Part shown: piece after piece, positions 1-9,017 of the stretch
Numbering within the stretch: position 1 is the stretch's first letter
How the letters are laid out: every line of letters starts with the position of its first letter
DNA from: Bradyrhizobium sp. 4
GTDB lineage: Bacteria; Pseudomonadota; Alphaproteobacteria; Rhizobiales; Xanthobacteraceae
Reading direction: 5' to 3'
Assembly (NCBI RefSeq): GCF_023100905.1
Contig: NZ_CP064686.1
Location: forward strand, 2,666,001 to 2,730,000
Length of the DNA: 64,000 bases
Notes under the pieces: model-generated
What the model saw: only the letters and a program-made list of their open reading frames with translations
The model's database searches: none
What the model was told of the DNA's origin: nothing
Program-made: the position numbers and the translations under genes

Positions 1-317
1 AATTCAACGTCAGCCACGACGGCGAGAAGCTCAGCGTGATGACGCCGTCCAAGCGCAGCTTCACCACCCGCGGCTCCTCGACCACCGAGGCCGCGCTGCT
101 GACGCGTGGCGCCAGCCAGCTCTACATCTCGCTCGGCGACGCCACTGCCGAGGGCGCCATTGCCGTGCGCATCTATCACAAGCCGCTGGTGCTGCTGATC
201 TGGTGGGGGCCGGTGCTGATGGCGTTCGGCGGCGTGCTGTCGCTGTCGGACCGGCGCCTGCGGGTCGGTGCGCCAAAACCGGCGCGGGCAAAGCAGCGCC
301 TGCAGCCGGCGGAGTGA
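1..317 (+). CDS. ccmF: Cytochrome c heme lyase CcmF (CycK), C-terminal fragment
   Basis: Open from the window edge in the frame starting at base 3 and ending at TGA 315-317, so only about 104 C-terminal residues are seen. The stretch with SKRSF, LYISLGD and the final hydrophobic segment KPLVLLIWWGPVLMAFGGVLSLSDRR is typical of the CcmF C-terminus, which has a periplasmic loop followed by the last transmembrane helix. CcmF is the integral membrane part of the heme lyase that attaches heme to apocytochrome c in the periplasm. It is followed after 4 bases by ccmH, matching the rhizobial cycHJKL order (ccmF = cycK). The start lies outside the window. Confidence 0.9.
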   Translation, partial: FNVSHDGEKLSVMTPSKRSFTTRGSSTTEAALLTRGASQLYISLGDATAEGAIAVRIYHKPLVLLIWWGPVLMAFGGVLSLSDRRLRVGAPKPARAKQRLQPAE

Positions 318-321
318 TCTG

Positions 322-804
322 ATGCGCCGAATGATGGTCGCGTTCGTCGCACTGATGCTGCTGGCCTTGCCTGCGGCGCATGCCGTGCAGCCCGATGAGA
401 TCATGTCGGACCCTGTGAAGGAGTCGCGTGCACGCGACTTGTCGCGCGAGCTGCGCTGCATGGTCTGCCAGAACCAATCGATCGACGATTCCGATGCGCC
501 GCTCGCGCGCGATTTGCGGCTCCTGGTGCGCGAGCGCATCGCGGCCGGCGACAGCAATTCGCAAGTGCTCGATTTCCTGGTCGCGCGCTACGGCGAGTTC
601 GTGCTGCTCAAGCCGCGCTTCGAGCGCCAGAACATGCTGCTGTGGCTGCTCGCGCCGCTGCTGCTGCTTGGCGGCGGCCTGGCGCTATGGCTTCAAATCC
701 GCCGGCGCTCGCGAAATGGTGCAGACCTACCGGCTCCGCCGCTCACGCCCGACGAGGAAGCGCGGCTCGCCGCATTGATGGCGGATGAAGCCAAATCGCG
801 CTAG
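322..804 (+). CDS. ccmH: Cytochrome c-type biogenesis protein CcmH (CycL)
   Basis: 160 residues from the ATG at 322, giving a clean signal peptide (MRRMMVAFVALMLLALPAAHA). An upstream in-frame start at 268 would run into ccmF and add a non-signal extension. The mature part carries the redox motif LRCMVCQNQS, the CcmH CxxC site thought to reduce apocytochrome heme-binding cysteines. A C-terminal transmembrane helix (MLLWLLAPLLLLGGGLALWLQI) and a charged tail follow. The length fits the short CcmH/CycL family, which lacks the TPR domain (CcmI is separate). It starts 4 bases after ccmF, so it is probably the last gene of the cyc operon. Confidence 0.93.
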   Translation: MRRMMVAFVALMLLALPAAHAVQPDEIMSDPVKESRARDLSRELRCMVCQNQSIDDSDAPLARDLRLLVRERIAAGDSNSQVLDFLVARYGEFVLLKPRFERQNMLLWLLAPLLLLGGGLALWLQIRRRSRNGADLPAPPLTPDEEARLAALMADEAKSR

Positions 805-846
805 CTACGTTGCTGCGCATCGAGCCGGCACTGCGCGGGCGTTCCT

Positions 847-872
847 GGAACCTCGTTAAGTTCCTGCCGGTT
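847..872 (+). promoter_or_regulatory. Candidate ECF-type promoter upstream of the DegP-family gene
   Basis: GGAAC at 847-851 is followed after 16 bases by CGGTT (868-872). This resembles the GGAAC-N16/17-CGTT consensus of alphaproteobacterial EcfG general-stress promoters, but the -10 has an extra G. It lies about 160 bases before the protease start at 1033. GGAAC also forms a short inverted repeat with GTTCC at 860-864. Motif match only. Confidence 0.35.
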
Positions 873-1032
873 CAACACTTTCGGCCGCGATAAACTGCCG
901 CATCCGCATCCGCGTTCATTACAAAAGTTTAACCCCGCCGCCAGCGCACGGTAAGGCGGCAGCCCCCATCTTCAGGTCCGTAAGGTGCCGCGTCAGGCGC
1001 CAAATGGATTTCAAGGCCCTGGAGATCTCTGC

Positions 1033-2616
1033 ATGACCGACCGTTCCGACCTCTCGAACCTTCCGTCCTACCGGCAGCCCCGCCGATCCGTTTTCTCGGC
1101 CCGCAAGATCGCGCTGATGGCCTCGGTCGTCGCCGGCCTCGGCGCCGCCGTCTACGGCTTCGGCACGTCGACCTCGCCGGCCGACCTGTTCTCGAGCCCG
1201 GCGCATGCACAGGTCAACAACGAGGTCCGCAAGGTCGAACGCCCGATCGGTTTCGCCGACATCGTCGAGCGCGTGAAGCCGTCGGTGATCTCGGTGAAGG
1301 TCAACATCAAGGAAAAGACCGCGAGCAATGATGATGGCGATGACGCGCAGTCGCCGTTCCAGCCGGGCTCGCCGATGGAGCGGTTCTTCCGCCGCTTCGG
1401 CGGTCCGGATGGCATGCCGGGCCTGAAGGGTGGTGGCGGTCGTGGCCGCGTCGTGCAGGGCCAGGGCTCCGGCTTCTTCATCTCGGCTGATGGCTTCGCC
1501 GTGACCAACAACCACGTGGTCGACGGCGCCGACAAGGTCGAGGTCACGACCGACGACGGCAAGACCTACACCGCCAAGGTGATCGGTACCGATCAGCGCA
1601 CCGACCTCGCCTTGATCAAGGTCGAGGGCAGCTCGAACTTCCCGTTCGCGAAGCTTGCCGACGGCAAGCCGCGGATCGGTGACTGGGTGCTCGCGGTCGG
1701 CAACCCGTTCGGCCTCGGCGGCACCGTGACTGCCGGCATCGTTTCGGCCAGCGGCCGCGACATCGGCAACGGCCCCTACGACGATTTCATCCAGATCGAC
1801 GCGCCCGTGAACAAGGGCAACTCCGGCGGTCCGGCCTTCGACACCAACGGTGAGGTGATGGGCGTCAACACCGCGATCTACTCGCCCTCCGGCGGCAGCG
1901 TCGGCATCGCGTTCTCGATTCCCGCGAGCACAGTGAAGAGCGTGGTGGCGCAGCTCAAGGACAAGGGCTCGGTCAGCCGCGGCTGGATCGGCGTGCAGAT
2001 TCAGCCGGTGACATCCGACATCGCCGACAGCCTCGGCATGAAGAAGGCCGAAGGCGCGCTGGTTGCCGAGCCGCAGGCGAATGGTCCGGCGGCCAAGGCC
2101 GGCATCGAGTCCGGTGACGTGATCACGTCGGTCAACGGCGAATCGGTCAAGGACGCCCGCGAGCTCGCCCGTACCATTGGCGGCCTGGCGCCCGGCGCGA
2201 CCGTGAAGCTCAACGTGCTGCACAAGGGCCAGGACAAGGTGGTGAACCTCACCCTCGGCCAGCTGCCGAACACGATCGAGGCCAAGGCCGACATCGACAA
2301 GGACAGCGGCAAGGGCGCGAGCCGCGGCACCGACGTGCCCAAGCTCGGCATGACCGTGGCGCCCGCCGATTCCGTGGCCGGCGCCGGCAAGGAAGGCGTC
2401 GTGATCACCGAGGTCGATCCGAAGAGCGCGGCTGCCGAACGCGGCTTCAAGGAAGGCGACGTGATTCTCGAAGTCGGCGGCAAGAGCGTGAGCACCGCCG
2501 GCGAAGTCCGCGACGCCATCAACACGGCGCGGACCGACAACAAGAACAGCGTCCTGATGCGAGTGAAGAGCGGCGGCCAGTCGCGCTTCGTCGCCGTGCC
2601 CATCGCCAAGGGGTAA
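1033..2616 (+). CDS. Periplasmic serine protease, DegP/HtrA family
   Basis: 527 residues from ATG 1033; the in-frame ATG 48 bases upstream would only lengthen the N-terminus. A basic N-terminus plus one hydrophobic segment (about residues 25-43) indicates export, with possible cleavage near PAHAQ. The trypsin-like domain shows the triad His161 (TNNHVVDG), Asp191 (RTDLALIKV) and Ser264 (GNSGGPAF). Two PDZ domains follow (about 315-400 and 430-520). Family role: degradation and chaperoning of misfolded envelope proteins. A glycine-rich loop before the catalytic domain (about 117-145) matches the DegP LA loop region. A strong terminator at 2765 separates it from the two-component genes. Alphaproteobacteria carry several DegP paralogs, so I give no symbol. 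Confidence 0.92.
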   Translation: MTDRSDLSNLPSYRQPRRSVFSARKIALMASVVAGLGAAVYGFGTSTSPADLFSSPAHAQVNNEVRKVERPIGFADIVERVKPSVISVKVNIKEKTASNDDGDDAQSPFQPGSPMERFFRRFGGPDGMPGLKGGGGRGRVVQGQGSGFFISADGFAVTNNHVVDGADKVEVTTDDGKTYTAKVIGTDQRTDLALIKVEGSSNFPFAKLADGKPRIGDWVLAVGNPFGLGGTVTAGIVSASGRDIGNGPYDDFIQIDAPVNKGNSGGPAFDTNGEVMGVNTAIYSPSGGSVGIAFSIPASTVKSVVAQLKDKGSVSRGWIGVQIQPVTSDIADSLGMKKAEGALVAEPQANGPAAKAGIESGDVITSVNGESVKDARELARTIGGLAPGATVKLNVLHKGQDKVVNLTLGQLPNTIEAKADIDKDSGKGASRGTDVPKLGMTVAPADSVAGAGKEGVVITEVDPKSAAAERGFKEGDVILEVGGKSVSTAGEVRDAINTARTDNKNSVLMRVKSGGQSRFVAVPIAKG

Positions 2617-2764
2617 CGAAGGGCCCGGCCTCAGGACCTCCGAGATGAAGGGTGTCGCCGGCATCAGTCGCCCCCGCCGACGGCGCCCTTCGGGGGAGCA
2701 GCGCAACGTTTGCTTCCCCTGTCTACCTTCCGGTGGAATACGCCCCCCTCCGTCGGAAGGCCTA

Positions 2765-2803
2765 GGGCGGTGAAGTCCCCCCAGCTTCACCGCCCGCCTT
2801 TTT
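2765..2803 (+). terminator. Rho-independent terminator after the DegP-family gene
   Basis: A perfect 11-bp stem pairs 2765-2775 (GGGCGGTGAAG) with 2785-2795 (CTTCACCGCCC), with a 9-base loop. GCC and a run of five T (2799-2803) follow. An imperfect hairpin with G-T pairs at 2648-2690 lies just upstream. Confidence 0.85.
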
Positions 2804-2897
2804 CTCCATGCCAGAGTCTCTCACTCGGCTTGCATGCGATTGCCGCTCGCGCCATGTTTAGAGAAGGTTCACTCCCTTGACCGTTGCCGAACGCACG

Positions 2898-3578
2898 ATG
2901 CGCCTCCTCATCATCGAAGACGACCGCGAATCCGCCGACTACCTCGTGAAGGCGTTTCGCGAGGTCGGGCACATTGCCGACCACGCCGCCGACGGCGAGG
3001 AAGGCCTCGCCATGGCCGAGAACGGCGACTACGACGTGCTGGTGGTCGACCGCATGCTGCCCAAGCGCGACGGCCTGTCGGTGATCGGCGCGCTTCGCGA
3101 CAAGGATGATTCGACGCCGGTGCTGATTCTCTCCGCGCTCGGCCAGGTCGACGACCGCATCAAGGGCTTGCGCGCCGGCGGCGACGACTACCTGCCGAAA
3201 CCCTATTCCTTCGCCGAGCTGTTGGCCCGGGTCGAGGTGCTGTCGCGCCGCCGCGGCGGTCCGGCCGAGGACACGTTGTACCGGGTCGGCGATCTCGAGC
3301 TCGACCGGCTCTCCCACCGCGTCGCACGCGGCAAGGACGAGCTGACGCTGCAGCCGCGCGAATTCCGCCTGCTCGAATATTTGATGAAGCATGCGGGCCA
3401 GGTGGTGACCCGCACCATGCTGCTGGAGAACGTCTGGGACTATCATTTCGATCCGCAGACCAACGTGATCGACGTGCACATTTCACGGTTGCGTTCCAAG
3501 ATCGACAAGGGTTTTGAGCGGCCGCTGCTGCACACGATCCGCGGCGCGGGATACATGATCCGTGACGGCATTCGGTAA
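2898..3578 (+). CDS. OmpR-family response regulator
   Basis: 226 residues from ATG 2898 (MRLLIIEDDRE). The receiver domain has acidic residues EDD at 7-9, the phosphoacceptor Asp51 (VVDRMLPKRDG) and Lys101 (YLPKPYSF). A winged-helix DNA-binding domain follows (LQPREFRLLEYLMKHAGQVVTRTMLLENVW ... HISRLRSKID). A TTG at 2877 lies 9 bases after GAGAAGG (2861-2867), so a start 7 residues longer is possible. Its 3' end overlaps the kinase gene by 17 bases, so the two form one operon and a cognate pair. The input signal cannot be read from the sequence. Confidence 0.92.
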   Translation: MRLLIIEDDRESADYLVKAFREVGHIADHAADGEEGLAMAENGDYDVLVVDRMLPKRDGLSVIGALRDKDDSTPVLILSALGQVDDRIKGLRAGGDDYLPKPYSFAELLARVEVLSRRRGGPAEDTLYRVGDLELDRLSHRVARGKDELTLQPREFRLLEYLMKHAGQVVTRTMLLENVWDYHFDPQTNVIDVHISRLRSKIDKGFERPLLHTIRGAGYMIRDGIR

Positions 3579-5022
3579 ACTCGTCCGCACCACGGCATTC
3601 CGGCTGACGCTGGTCTATTTGCTGTTGTTCGCGATGTTCGCGGCCTCGCTGCTGGCCTATTTCGCCTGGAATACGCGGCGGCTGATCACCGAGGAAATCA
3701 CGCAGACGGTCAATGCCGAGACGTCTGAGATCAACGAGATCTACGGCCGCCGCGGCTTGCGCGCTCTCGTGCTCGCGATCGAGTACCGCGCGCTGCGGCC
3801 GGGCGCCAACCTCTATCTGGTGACGACGCCGACCGGCCAGTCGATCGCCGGCAATGTCGGCTCGCTCGCGCCCGGCGTGATGGCGACGCGCGGCTGGTCC
3901 GAGACCGCCTACCGGCGGATCGAGGATGCCGACGATCGGGACCATCTTGCGCTCGTCCGCGTCACCGAATTGGAAAACGGCTTCCGGCTTCTGATCGGAC
4001 GCGATCTGGCCGAGCGGCGACGGCTGTTCGGCATCGTGGCGAAGGCCGCGCAATGGTCGATCCTGATCGTCGTGGTGCTCGGCCTTGGCGGCGGCATCTT
4101 CGTGGCGCGCAGGGTGCTCAGGCGCATCGACGCGATGAGCGGCACCGCCCATCGCATCATGACGGGCGATCTCAGCGAACGCCTGCCTGTGGGGCGCAGC
4201 GGCGACGAGCTCGACCGCCTCGCCGAAAACCTCAACGCGATGCTGGAGCGGATCGAGGCGCTGATGGCGGGGCTGAAGGAGGTCTCCGACAACATCGCCC
4301 ACGACCTCAAGACGCCGCTGACGCGCCTGCGCAACCGCGCCGAGGAGGCGCTGGCGAAATCCGGCGGCGAGGCCGACTACCGCGCCGCGCTGGAGCGGAC
4401 CATCGAGGAATCGGACGGGCTGATCCGCACCTTCAACGCGCTGCTGATGATCGCGCGCGCCGAGTCCGGGCAGGCGCGCGGCAACATGGATGATTTCGAC
4501 GCGGCCGATGTCGCCAACGGCATTCACGAGCTCTACGAGCCACTGGCCGAAGACGATGGCATGACCTTGAAGGTCAGGTGCGAGCCGACCCCGGTCCACG
4601 CCAACCGCGAATTGATCAGCCAGGCCCTCGCCAATCTTGTCGAGAATGCGATCAAATACGGCAAGCCGGCCGCGCAGCCGGCGGGAACTGTGGTCAGCAT
4701 GGAGGGCAGGCAGATCACGATCGAATCGAGGCGCGAGGGCGATCAAGTGCTGCTCAGCGTCACCGATCGCGGTCCCGGCATCCCCGAAGCCGACCGCAAG
4801 CATGTGGTGGAACGATTCGTGCGGCTGGAAGCGAGCCGCACGCTGCCTGGATCCGGCCTCGGCCTCAGTCTCGCCTCCGCGGTCGCGACATTGCATGGCG
4901 GTGAGTTGAGGTTGGGTGACGCCCAGCCCGGTCTTGTCGCCACGCTGGTGCTGCCGGCGCGCTCGGGGGCCGGCGACAGGGTTGCTCCGCCAATGCAGGA
5001 TGTGCCACAGAAGGTGGCATGA
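3562..5022 (+). CDS. Sensor histidine kinase (HAMP, HisKA, HATPase)
   Basis: 486 residues from GTG 3562, inside the end of the response regulator gene. Transmembrane helices at about 14-36 and 165-182 enclose a periplasmic sensor region of about 130 residues. A HAMP linker (RRVLRRIDAMSGTAHRIMTGDLSERLP) precedes the phosphoacceptor His247 (NIAHDLKTPLTRLRNR). The ATPase domain shows N (LVENAIKYG), G1 (TDRGPGIP) and G2 (GSGLGLSLASAV) boxes. It should phosphorylate the regulator encoded just upstream. Its stop overlaps the glnE start (ATGA at 5019-5022), so translation of glnE may be coupled to it. Confidence 0.92.
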   Translation: MTAFGKLVRTTAFRLTLVYLLLFAMFAASLLAYFAWNTRRLITEEITQTVNAETSEINEIYGRRGLRALVLAIEYRALRPGANLYLVTTPTGQSIAGNVGSLAPGVMATRGWSETAYRRIEDADDRDHLALVRVTELENGFRLLIGRDLAERRRLFGIVAKAAQWSILIVVVLGLGGGIFVARRVLRRIDAMSGTAHRIMTGDLSERLPVGRSGDELDRLAENLNAMLERIEALMAGLKEVSDNIAHDLKTPLTRLRNRAEEALAKSGGEADYRAALERTIEESDGLIRTFNALLMIARAESGQARGNMDDFDAADVANGIHELYEPLAEDDGMTLKVRCEPTPVHANRELISQALANLVENAIKYGKPAAQPAGTVVSMEGRQITIESRREGDQVLLSVTDRGPGIPEADRKHVVERFVRLEASRTLPGSGLGLSLASAVATLHGGELRLGDAQPGLVATLVLPARSGAGDRVAPPMQDVPQKVA

Positions 5023-8006
5023 ACCATTCCGCGCCGGGAAACGCGGACAAGCATGGTGAGAGACTTGCCGCGCGCTTTGCGGAGGCTCCCCATATTGCCG
5101 CTTCCGTCACCGACCAAGGACGTTTTGAAAGCTGGCTGGCCGAGCTCGAGCCCGCGCAATTCACTCGTCTTGAAGCGCTGCTGGCTCACCGCTTCGCGCG
5201 GGACGTCCTGGCCGGCATCGCGGAATTCTCGCCTTATCTGTTTGAGCTGCTGCGCGTTGATCCGCAGCGTCTGATCCGGCTGCTGGAATGCGATCCGGAT
5301 GCGCATCTCGCCACGCTGGTCGCGGAGGCGAACGGCGCGGTGCTCGCGGCATCCGACGAAGCCGAGGTGATGCGGCTGCTGCGCCGCATGAAGGCGGAGG
5401 CCGCGCTCCTGATCGCACTGTGCGACATCGGCGGGGTCTGGCCGGTGATGCGGGTGACCGCAGCGCTCACCGATGTCGCAGTGTCCTCGGTGCGGGCGGC
5501 GCTTCAATACCTGCTGCGGCAGGAAGCCGCACGCGGCAAGCTCTCGCCGCCCAATCCCGAGGCGCCGGAGGAGGGCTGCGGGCTGATCGTGCTTGCGATG
5601 GGCAAGATGGGCGCAGGCGAGCTGAACTATTCCAGCGACATTGATCTCATCGTGTTTTTCGATCCCGACAATACGACGCTCGCCGCCGATATCGAACCCC
5701 AGCCATTCTTCGTGAGGGTGACGCAGGGGATGGCACGCATTCTCCAGCAGCGCACCTATGACGGTTACGTCTTCCGCGTCGATCTGCGCCTGCGTCCCGA
5801 TCCGTCCTCGACGCAGGTGGCGATTTCGCGCGACGCCGCGCTGAATTATTACGAGCGGGAAGGGCGCACCTGGGAGCGCGCCGCGATGATCAAGGCGCGC
5901 GCCTGCGCCGGCGATCCCAGGGCGGGCGAGGCGCTGCTCGCGGAGATCGCGCCCTTCGTCTGGCGCAAGCATCTCGACTTCGCCGCGCTTGCCGACGTTC
6001 ACGACATGAAGCGGCAGATGCAGACCTATCGCGGCCAGAGCGAGGTCGCGGTCGAAGGCCATAACGTGAAGGTCGGGCGCGGCGGAATCCGCGAGATCGA
6101 GTTCTTCGCCCAGACCCAGCAATTGATCGCCGGCGGCCGGCATCCCGAACTGCGCGTGCGGCCGACGCTCGCCGCGCTCGGCGTGCTAGCTTCCAGCAAC
6201 TGGATCACGGTCGCCGCGCGTGACGAGCTGACCACGGCGTACCAATTCCTGCGCCGGGTCGAGCATCGCCTCCAGATGATCGCCGACGAGCAGACCCACA
6301 CGCTGCCCGAGGACAAGGAAGCGGTCGAGCGTTTCGCCTGGTTCTTCGGTTATCCGGATCGCGAGGCCTTTGCCCGCGACCTTTTGCGCCAGCTCGAGAT
6401 CGTCCAGGGCCACTACGAAAAACTGTTCGAGGGCGACGATCCGACCGGCACGGCCAAGCTGCCGGCGCTCGACTACGGTGCGGGTCCCGACGATTCGCGG
6501 CTGCTTCAGTATCTGGCCACGCTCGGCTTCAAGAAGCCTGCCGCCGTCGCGCAGACCGTGCGTGACTGGATCACCGGCGAGTACCGCGTGTTCCGCGTTG
6601 AGGCGACGCGAAACGCATTCGTCGAATTCGTGCCGGCCCTGATCGACGGTCTCGCTCATGCCGAGGAGCCGGATCGGGCCGTCGTGGCGTTCGACCATTT
6701 CCTTGGGGCGCTTCAGCGCGGCGGCCGGCTGATCACGCTTCTCGGTCAGAACCGCGATCTCGTCGCGCTCGTGGCCCTGGTGCTTGGCGCGGCGCCCCGG
6801 CTCGGCGAGATGCTGGCGCGGCAGCCGCAGCTCATGGATGGCCTGATCGATCCGCGCTTCTTCGGCGCCATGCCCGACAGGCAGGAATTGTCGGGGCGGC
6901 TTGCGACCACCGTGCAGGATGCCGGCTCTTACGAAGAGTTCCTCGACCGCCTGCGTCTGTTCGGGCAGGAGAGCCTGTTCCTGATCGGCACGCGCATTCT
7001 CTCCGGCACCGTCTCGGCGCAGCAGGCGAGCACGGCCTTTGCCGACGTCGCCGAGGGCATCGTCCATACCGTGCATGGTCTCGTCGCCGACCGCTTCGCC
7101 GCCCAGCATGGCCGGATCGAAGGGCAGGAGAGCGCAATCATCGCGATGGGCCGGCTCGGCAGCCGCGAGATGACCGCGTCATCCGATCTCGACCTGATCC
7201 TGCTGTACGATTTCGACAGCGACAATCCGGACTCCGACGGTGCGAAGTCACTGCAAGGTGCGCATTACTTCGCCCGCTTTACCCAGCGCCTGATCAGCGC
7301 GTTCACGACGCGCACCAATTACGGGGTGCTTTACGAAATCGACATGCGGCTGCGCCCCTCGGGGCGTGCCGGCCCTGTGGCCTCGAGCCTCGTCTCGTTC
7401 GCGGACTACCAGGCCAACGAGGCCTGGACCTGGGAGCACATGGCGCTGACGCGCGCGCGCGTCGTGTCGGCTTCGCCCGAATTCCGGGAGCGCATCGAAC
7501 ACGTCATCCGCGATGTCCTGACCCGTCGCCGCGATCCCGCAATCATCGCCAACGACGTTGCCGACATGCGGCGTGCGATTGCCCAGGAGAAGGGCGAGGC
7601 CGATTGCTGGGATCTCAAATATGCAGCCGGCGGCATGGTCGACATCGACTTCATCGCGCAATATCTCCAGCTCGTGCATGCGCACGAGAAACCGGAGATT
7701 CTCGACGTCGGCACCACGCAGGTGCTGGACAATGCATGCAGGCTCGGCGTGCTCGCGCAATCGGAGACCGAGATATTGCGTGCCGCGGCGCGGCTCTATC
7801 ACGACCTGACGCAGATCCTGCGGCTCTGCGTCAGCGACCGGTTCAAGCCGGAAACCGCCGGCACCGACCTCTTGCGCGTGATGGCACGCGCCGGCGACGC
7901 GCCGCATTTCTCCTCGCTGGAGGCGCGCGTGAAGGAGACGCAGAGCGAGGTGCGGCGTGTCTTCAGGGCGCTGCTGGAAGGGACGTCGTCGGCTTCAGCG
8001 AGGTGA
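5019..8006 (+). CDS. glnE: Bifunctional glutamine synthetase adenylyltransferase/deadenylase
   Basis: 995 residues, the usual size of GlnE. Two nucleotidyltransferase domains are visible. One in the N-terminal half has MGKMGAGELNYSSDIDLIVF; a second in the C-terminal half has MGRLGSREMTASSDLDLILLYDFD. Both carry the G-S-x10-D-x-D type metal site, and each is followed by the R-L-R-P segment (VDLRLRPDPS, IDMRLRPSGR). The enzyme adds AMP to glutamine synthetase or removes it in response to GlnB, tuning nitrogen assimilation in the cytoplasm. It starts within the kinase stop codon, so it is the third gene of that operon. Its last 44 bases overlap fdsD on the other strand. Confidence 0.96.
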   Translation: MNHSAPGNADKHGERLAARFAEAPHIAASVTDQGRFESWLAELEPAQFTRLEALLAHRFARDVLAGIAEFSPYLFELLRVDPQRLIRLLECDPDAHLATLVAEANGAVLAASDEAEVMRLLRRMKAEAALLIALCDIGGVWPVMRVTAALTDVAVSSVRAALQYLLRQEAARGKLSPPNPEAPEEGCGLIVLAMGKMGAGELNYSSDIDLIVFFDPDNTTLAADIEPQPFFVRVTQGMARILQQRTYDGYVFRVDLRLRPDPSSTQVAISRDAALNYYEREGRTWERAAMIKARACAGDPRAGEALLAEIAPFVWRKHLDFAALADVHDMKRQMQTYRGQSEVAVEGHNVKVGRGGIREIEFFAQTQQLIAGGRHPELRVRPTLAALGVLASSNWITVAARDELTTAYQFLRRVEHRLQMIADEQTHTLPEDKEAVERFAWFFGYPDREAFARDLLRQLEIVQGHYEKLFEGDDPTGTAKLPALDYGAGPDDSRLLQYLATLGFKKPAAVAQTVRDWITGEYRVFRVEATRNAFVEFVPALIDGLAHAEEPDRAVVAFDHFLGALQRGGRLITLLGQNRDLVALVALVLGAAPRLGEMLARQPQLMDGLIDPRFFGAMPDRQELSGRLATTVQDAGSYEEFLDRLRLFGQESLFLIGTRILSGTVSAQQASTAFADVAEGIVHTVHGLVADRFAAQHGRIEGQESAIIAMGRLGSREMTASSDLDLILLYDFDSDNPDSDGAKSLQGAHYFARFTQRLISAFTTRTNYGVLYEIDMRLRPSGRAGPVASSLVSFADYQANEAWTWEHMALTRARVVSASPEFRERIEHVIRDVLTRRRDPAIIANDVADMRRAIAQEKGEADCWDLKYAAGGMVDIDFIAQYLQLVHAHEKPEILDVGTTQVLDNACRLGVLAQSETEILRAAARLYHDLTQILRLCVSDRFKPETAGTDLLRVMARAGDAPHFSSLEARVKETQSEVRRVFRALLEGTSSASAR

Positions 8007-8196
8007 GCGCCTCCCGCACATTCGGCTCAAGACCCACGCCGCCGGCATCGAGATGGGCGAAGATCGCGCGCTTCATCCGCGGGTCCCAGAATTTCTTGAT
8101 GTGGTCGGCGATCCCCGGCACGGCCTTGTCGTGGCCCTGGCTCCGAAAGAACGTGCCGATCTGGTTGGCCATGTAGATCAGGCGGTCAGGCGACAT
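7963..8196 (-). CDS. fdsD: Formate dehydrogenase delta subunit
   Basis: 77 residues from ATG 8196 (MSPDRLIYMANQIGTFFRSQ). It matches the small FdsD family: a conserved N-terminal helix, then a KFWDPRMKRAIFAHLD segment. FdsD accompanies the soluble NAD-linked molybdenum formate dehydrogenase and is probably needed for its assembly or activity. The start overlaps the fdhD stop by 11 bases, so it is the last gene of the fds operon. The 3' end overlaps the end of glnE by 44 bases in convergent orientation. The shorter ATG is preferred because an upstream start would lie deep in fdhD. Confidence 0.88.
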   Translation of the reverse strand: MSPDRLIYMANQIGTFFRSQGHDKAVPGIADHIKKFWDPRMKRAIFAHLDAGGVGLEPNVREALTSLKPTTSLPAAP

Positions 8197-9013
8197 CGGC
8201 AACCTCCGTGGCATGACAGGCGACAACCCGGCCGCCATGCGAAAACACTTCGAACCCGTCCTGGCGGGCAATGGCAATCAGCGTGATGCCGGCGGCCTCC
8301 GCGGTGCGCACCGCAAGCGCGGTCGGCGCAGAGATGGCGACCATCACCGGCGCGCCGATGGCGGCGGTCTTCTGCACCATCTCGACCGAGACGCGGCTCG
8401 TCAGCAGCACGATGCCGCCGCTTGCAGCCGTGCGGCTGCGCGCCAGCGAACCGGCGAGCTTGTCGAGCGCGTTGTGGCGGCCGACATCCTCGCGCAGCGC
8501 GACGATACCGCCGGCAGGCGTCCAGAACGCGGCGGCGTGAACGGCGCGGGTTTGCAAATTTATTGATTGCAGCGGTGCGATGGTCTGCATCGCCGCCATC
8601 ACCTGCTCGGGCGTAAACATCTGTCCCTGCGGCACGACGGCCGCAGGCCGCACAGCTTCGGCCATCGAGTCGATGCCGCAAATGCCGCAACCGGTCGGGC
8701 CGGCGATGTGGCGGCGGCGCTCGCTGATTCGCGCAGCATTTTCCGGTGCCAGCCACATGCGCAGCTCGATGCCGTCGTCGAGGCGGACTATTTCGAGCGA
8801 CTTGACGTCATCGACGGATCTGATGATGCCTTCGTCCAGGCTGAAGCCGACCGCGAAATCTTCGAGGTTCTGCGGCGTCCCCATCATGACGGCGTAGGTG
8901 CCGCCATTGTAGGTCAGCGCCAGCGGCGTCTCCTCCGGAATCAGCCGCGCTCCTTCGGACGCGACACCGTTGCGCCAGATCTCGCGGTCGATGGCCTGGA
9001 CCGGTACGTGCAT
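8186..9013 (-). CDS. fdhD: Formate dehydrogenase accessory sulfurtransferase FdhD (FdsC)
   Basis: 275 residues from ATG 9013 (MHVPVQAIDREIWRNG), 4 bases after the fdsA stop. It carries the FdhD signature with the paired cysteines GPTGCGICGID. These pass sulfur from a cysteine desulfurase to the bis-MGD cofactor before insertion into formate dehydrogenase. Later segments MFTPEQVMAAMQTIAPLQ and EDVGRHNALDKLAG are typical of the family. Position between fdsA and fdsD copies the fdsGBACD order known from Cupriavidus, where the gene is called fdsC. Confidence 0.94.
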   Translation of the reverse strand: MHVPVQAIDREIWRNGVASEGARLIPEETPLALTYNGGTYAVMMGTPQNLEDFAVGFSLDEGIIRSVDDVKSLEIVRLDDGIELRMWLAPENAARISERRRHIAGPTGCGICGIDSMAEAVRPAAVVPQGQMFTPEQVMAAMQTIAPLQSINLQTRAVHAAAFWTPAGGIVALREDVGRHNALDKLAGSLARSRTAASGGIVLLTSRVSVEMVQKTAAIGAPVMVAISAPTALAVRTAEAAGITLIAIARQDGFEVFSHGGRVVACHATEVADVA

Positions 9014-9017
9014 GCCG

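Noticed and set aside
919..2790. Long minus-strand frame opposite the DegP-family gene (623 codons)
   Set aside because: It is antisense to a well-supported protease gene, has no family motif, and is typical of spurious open frames in GC-rich DNA.
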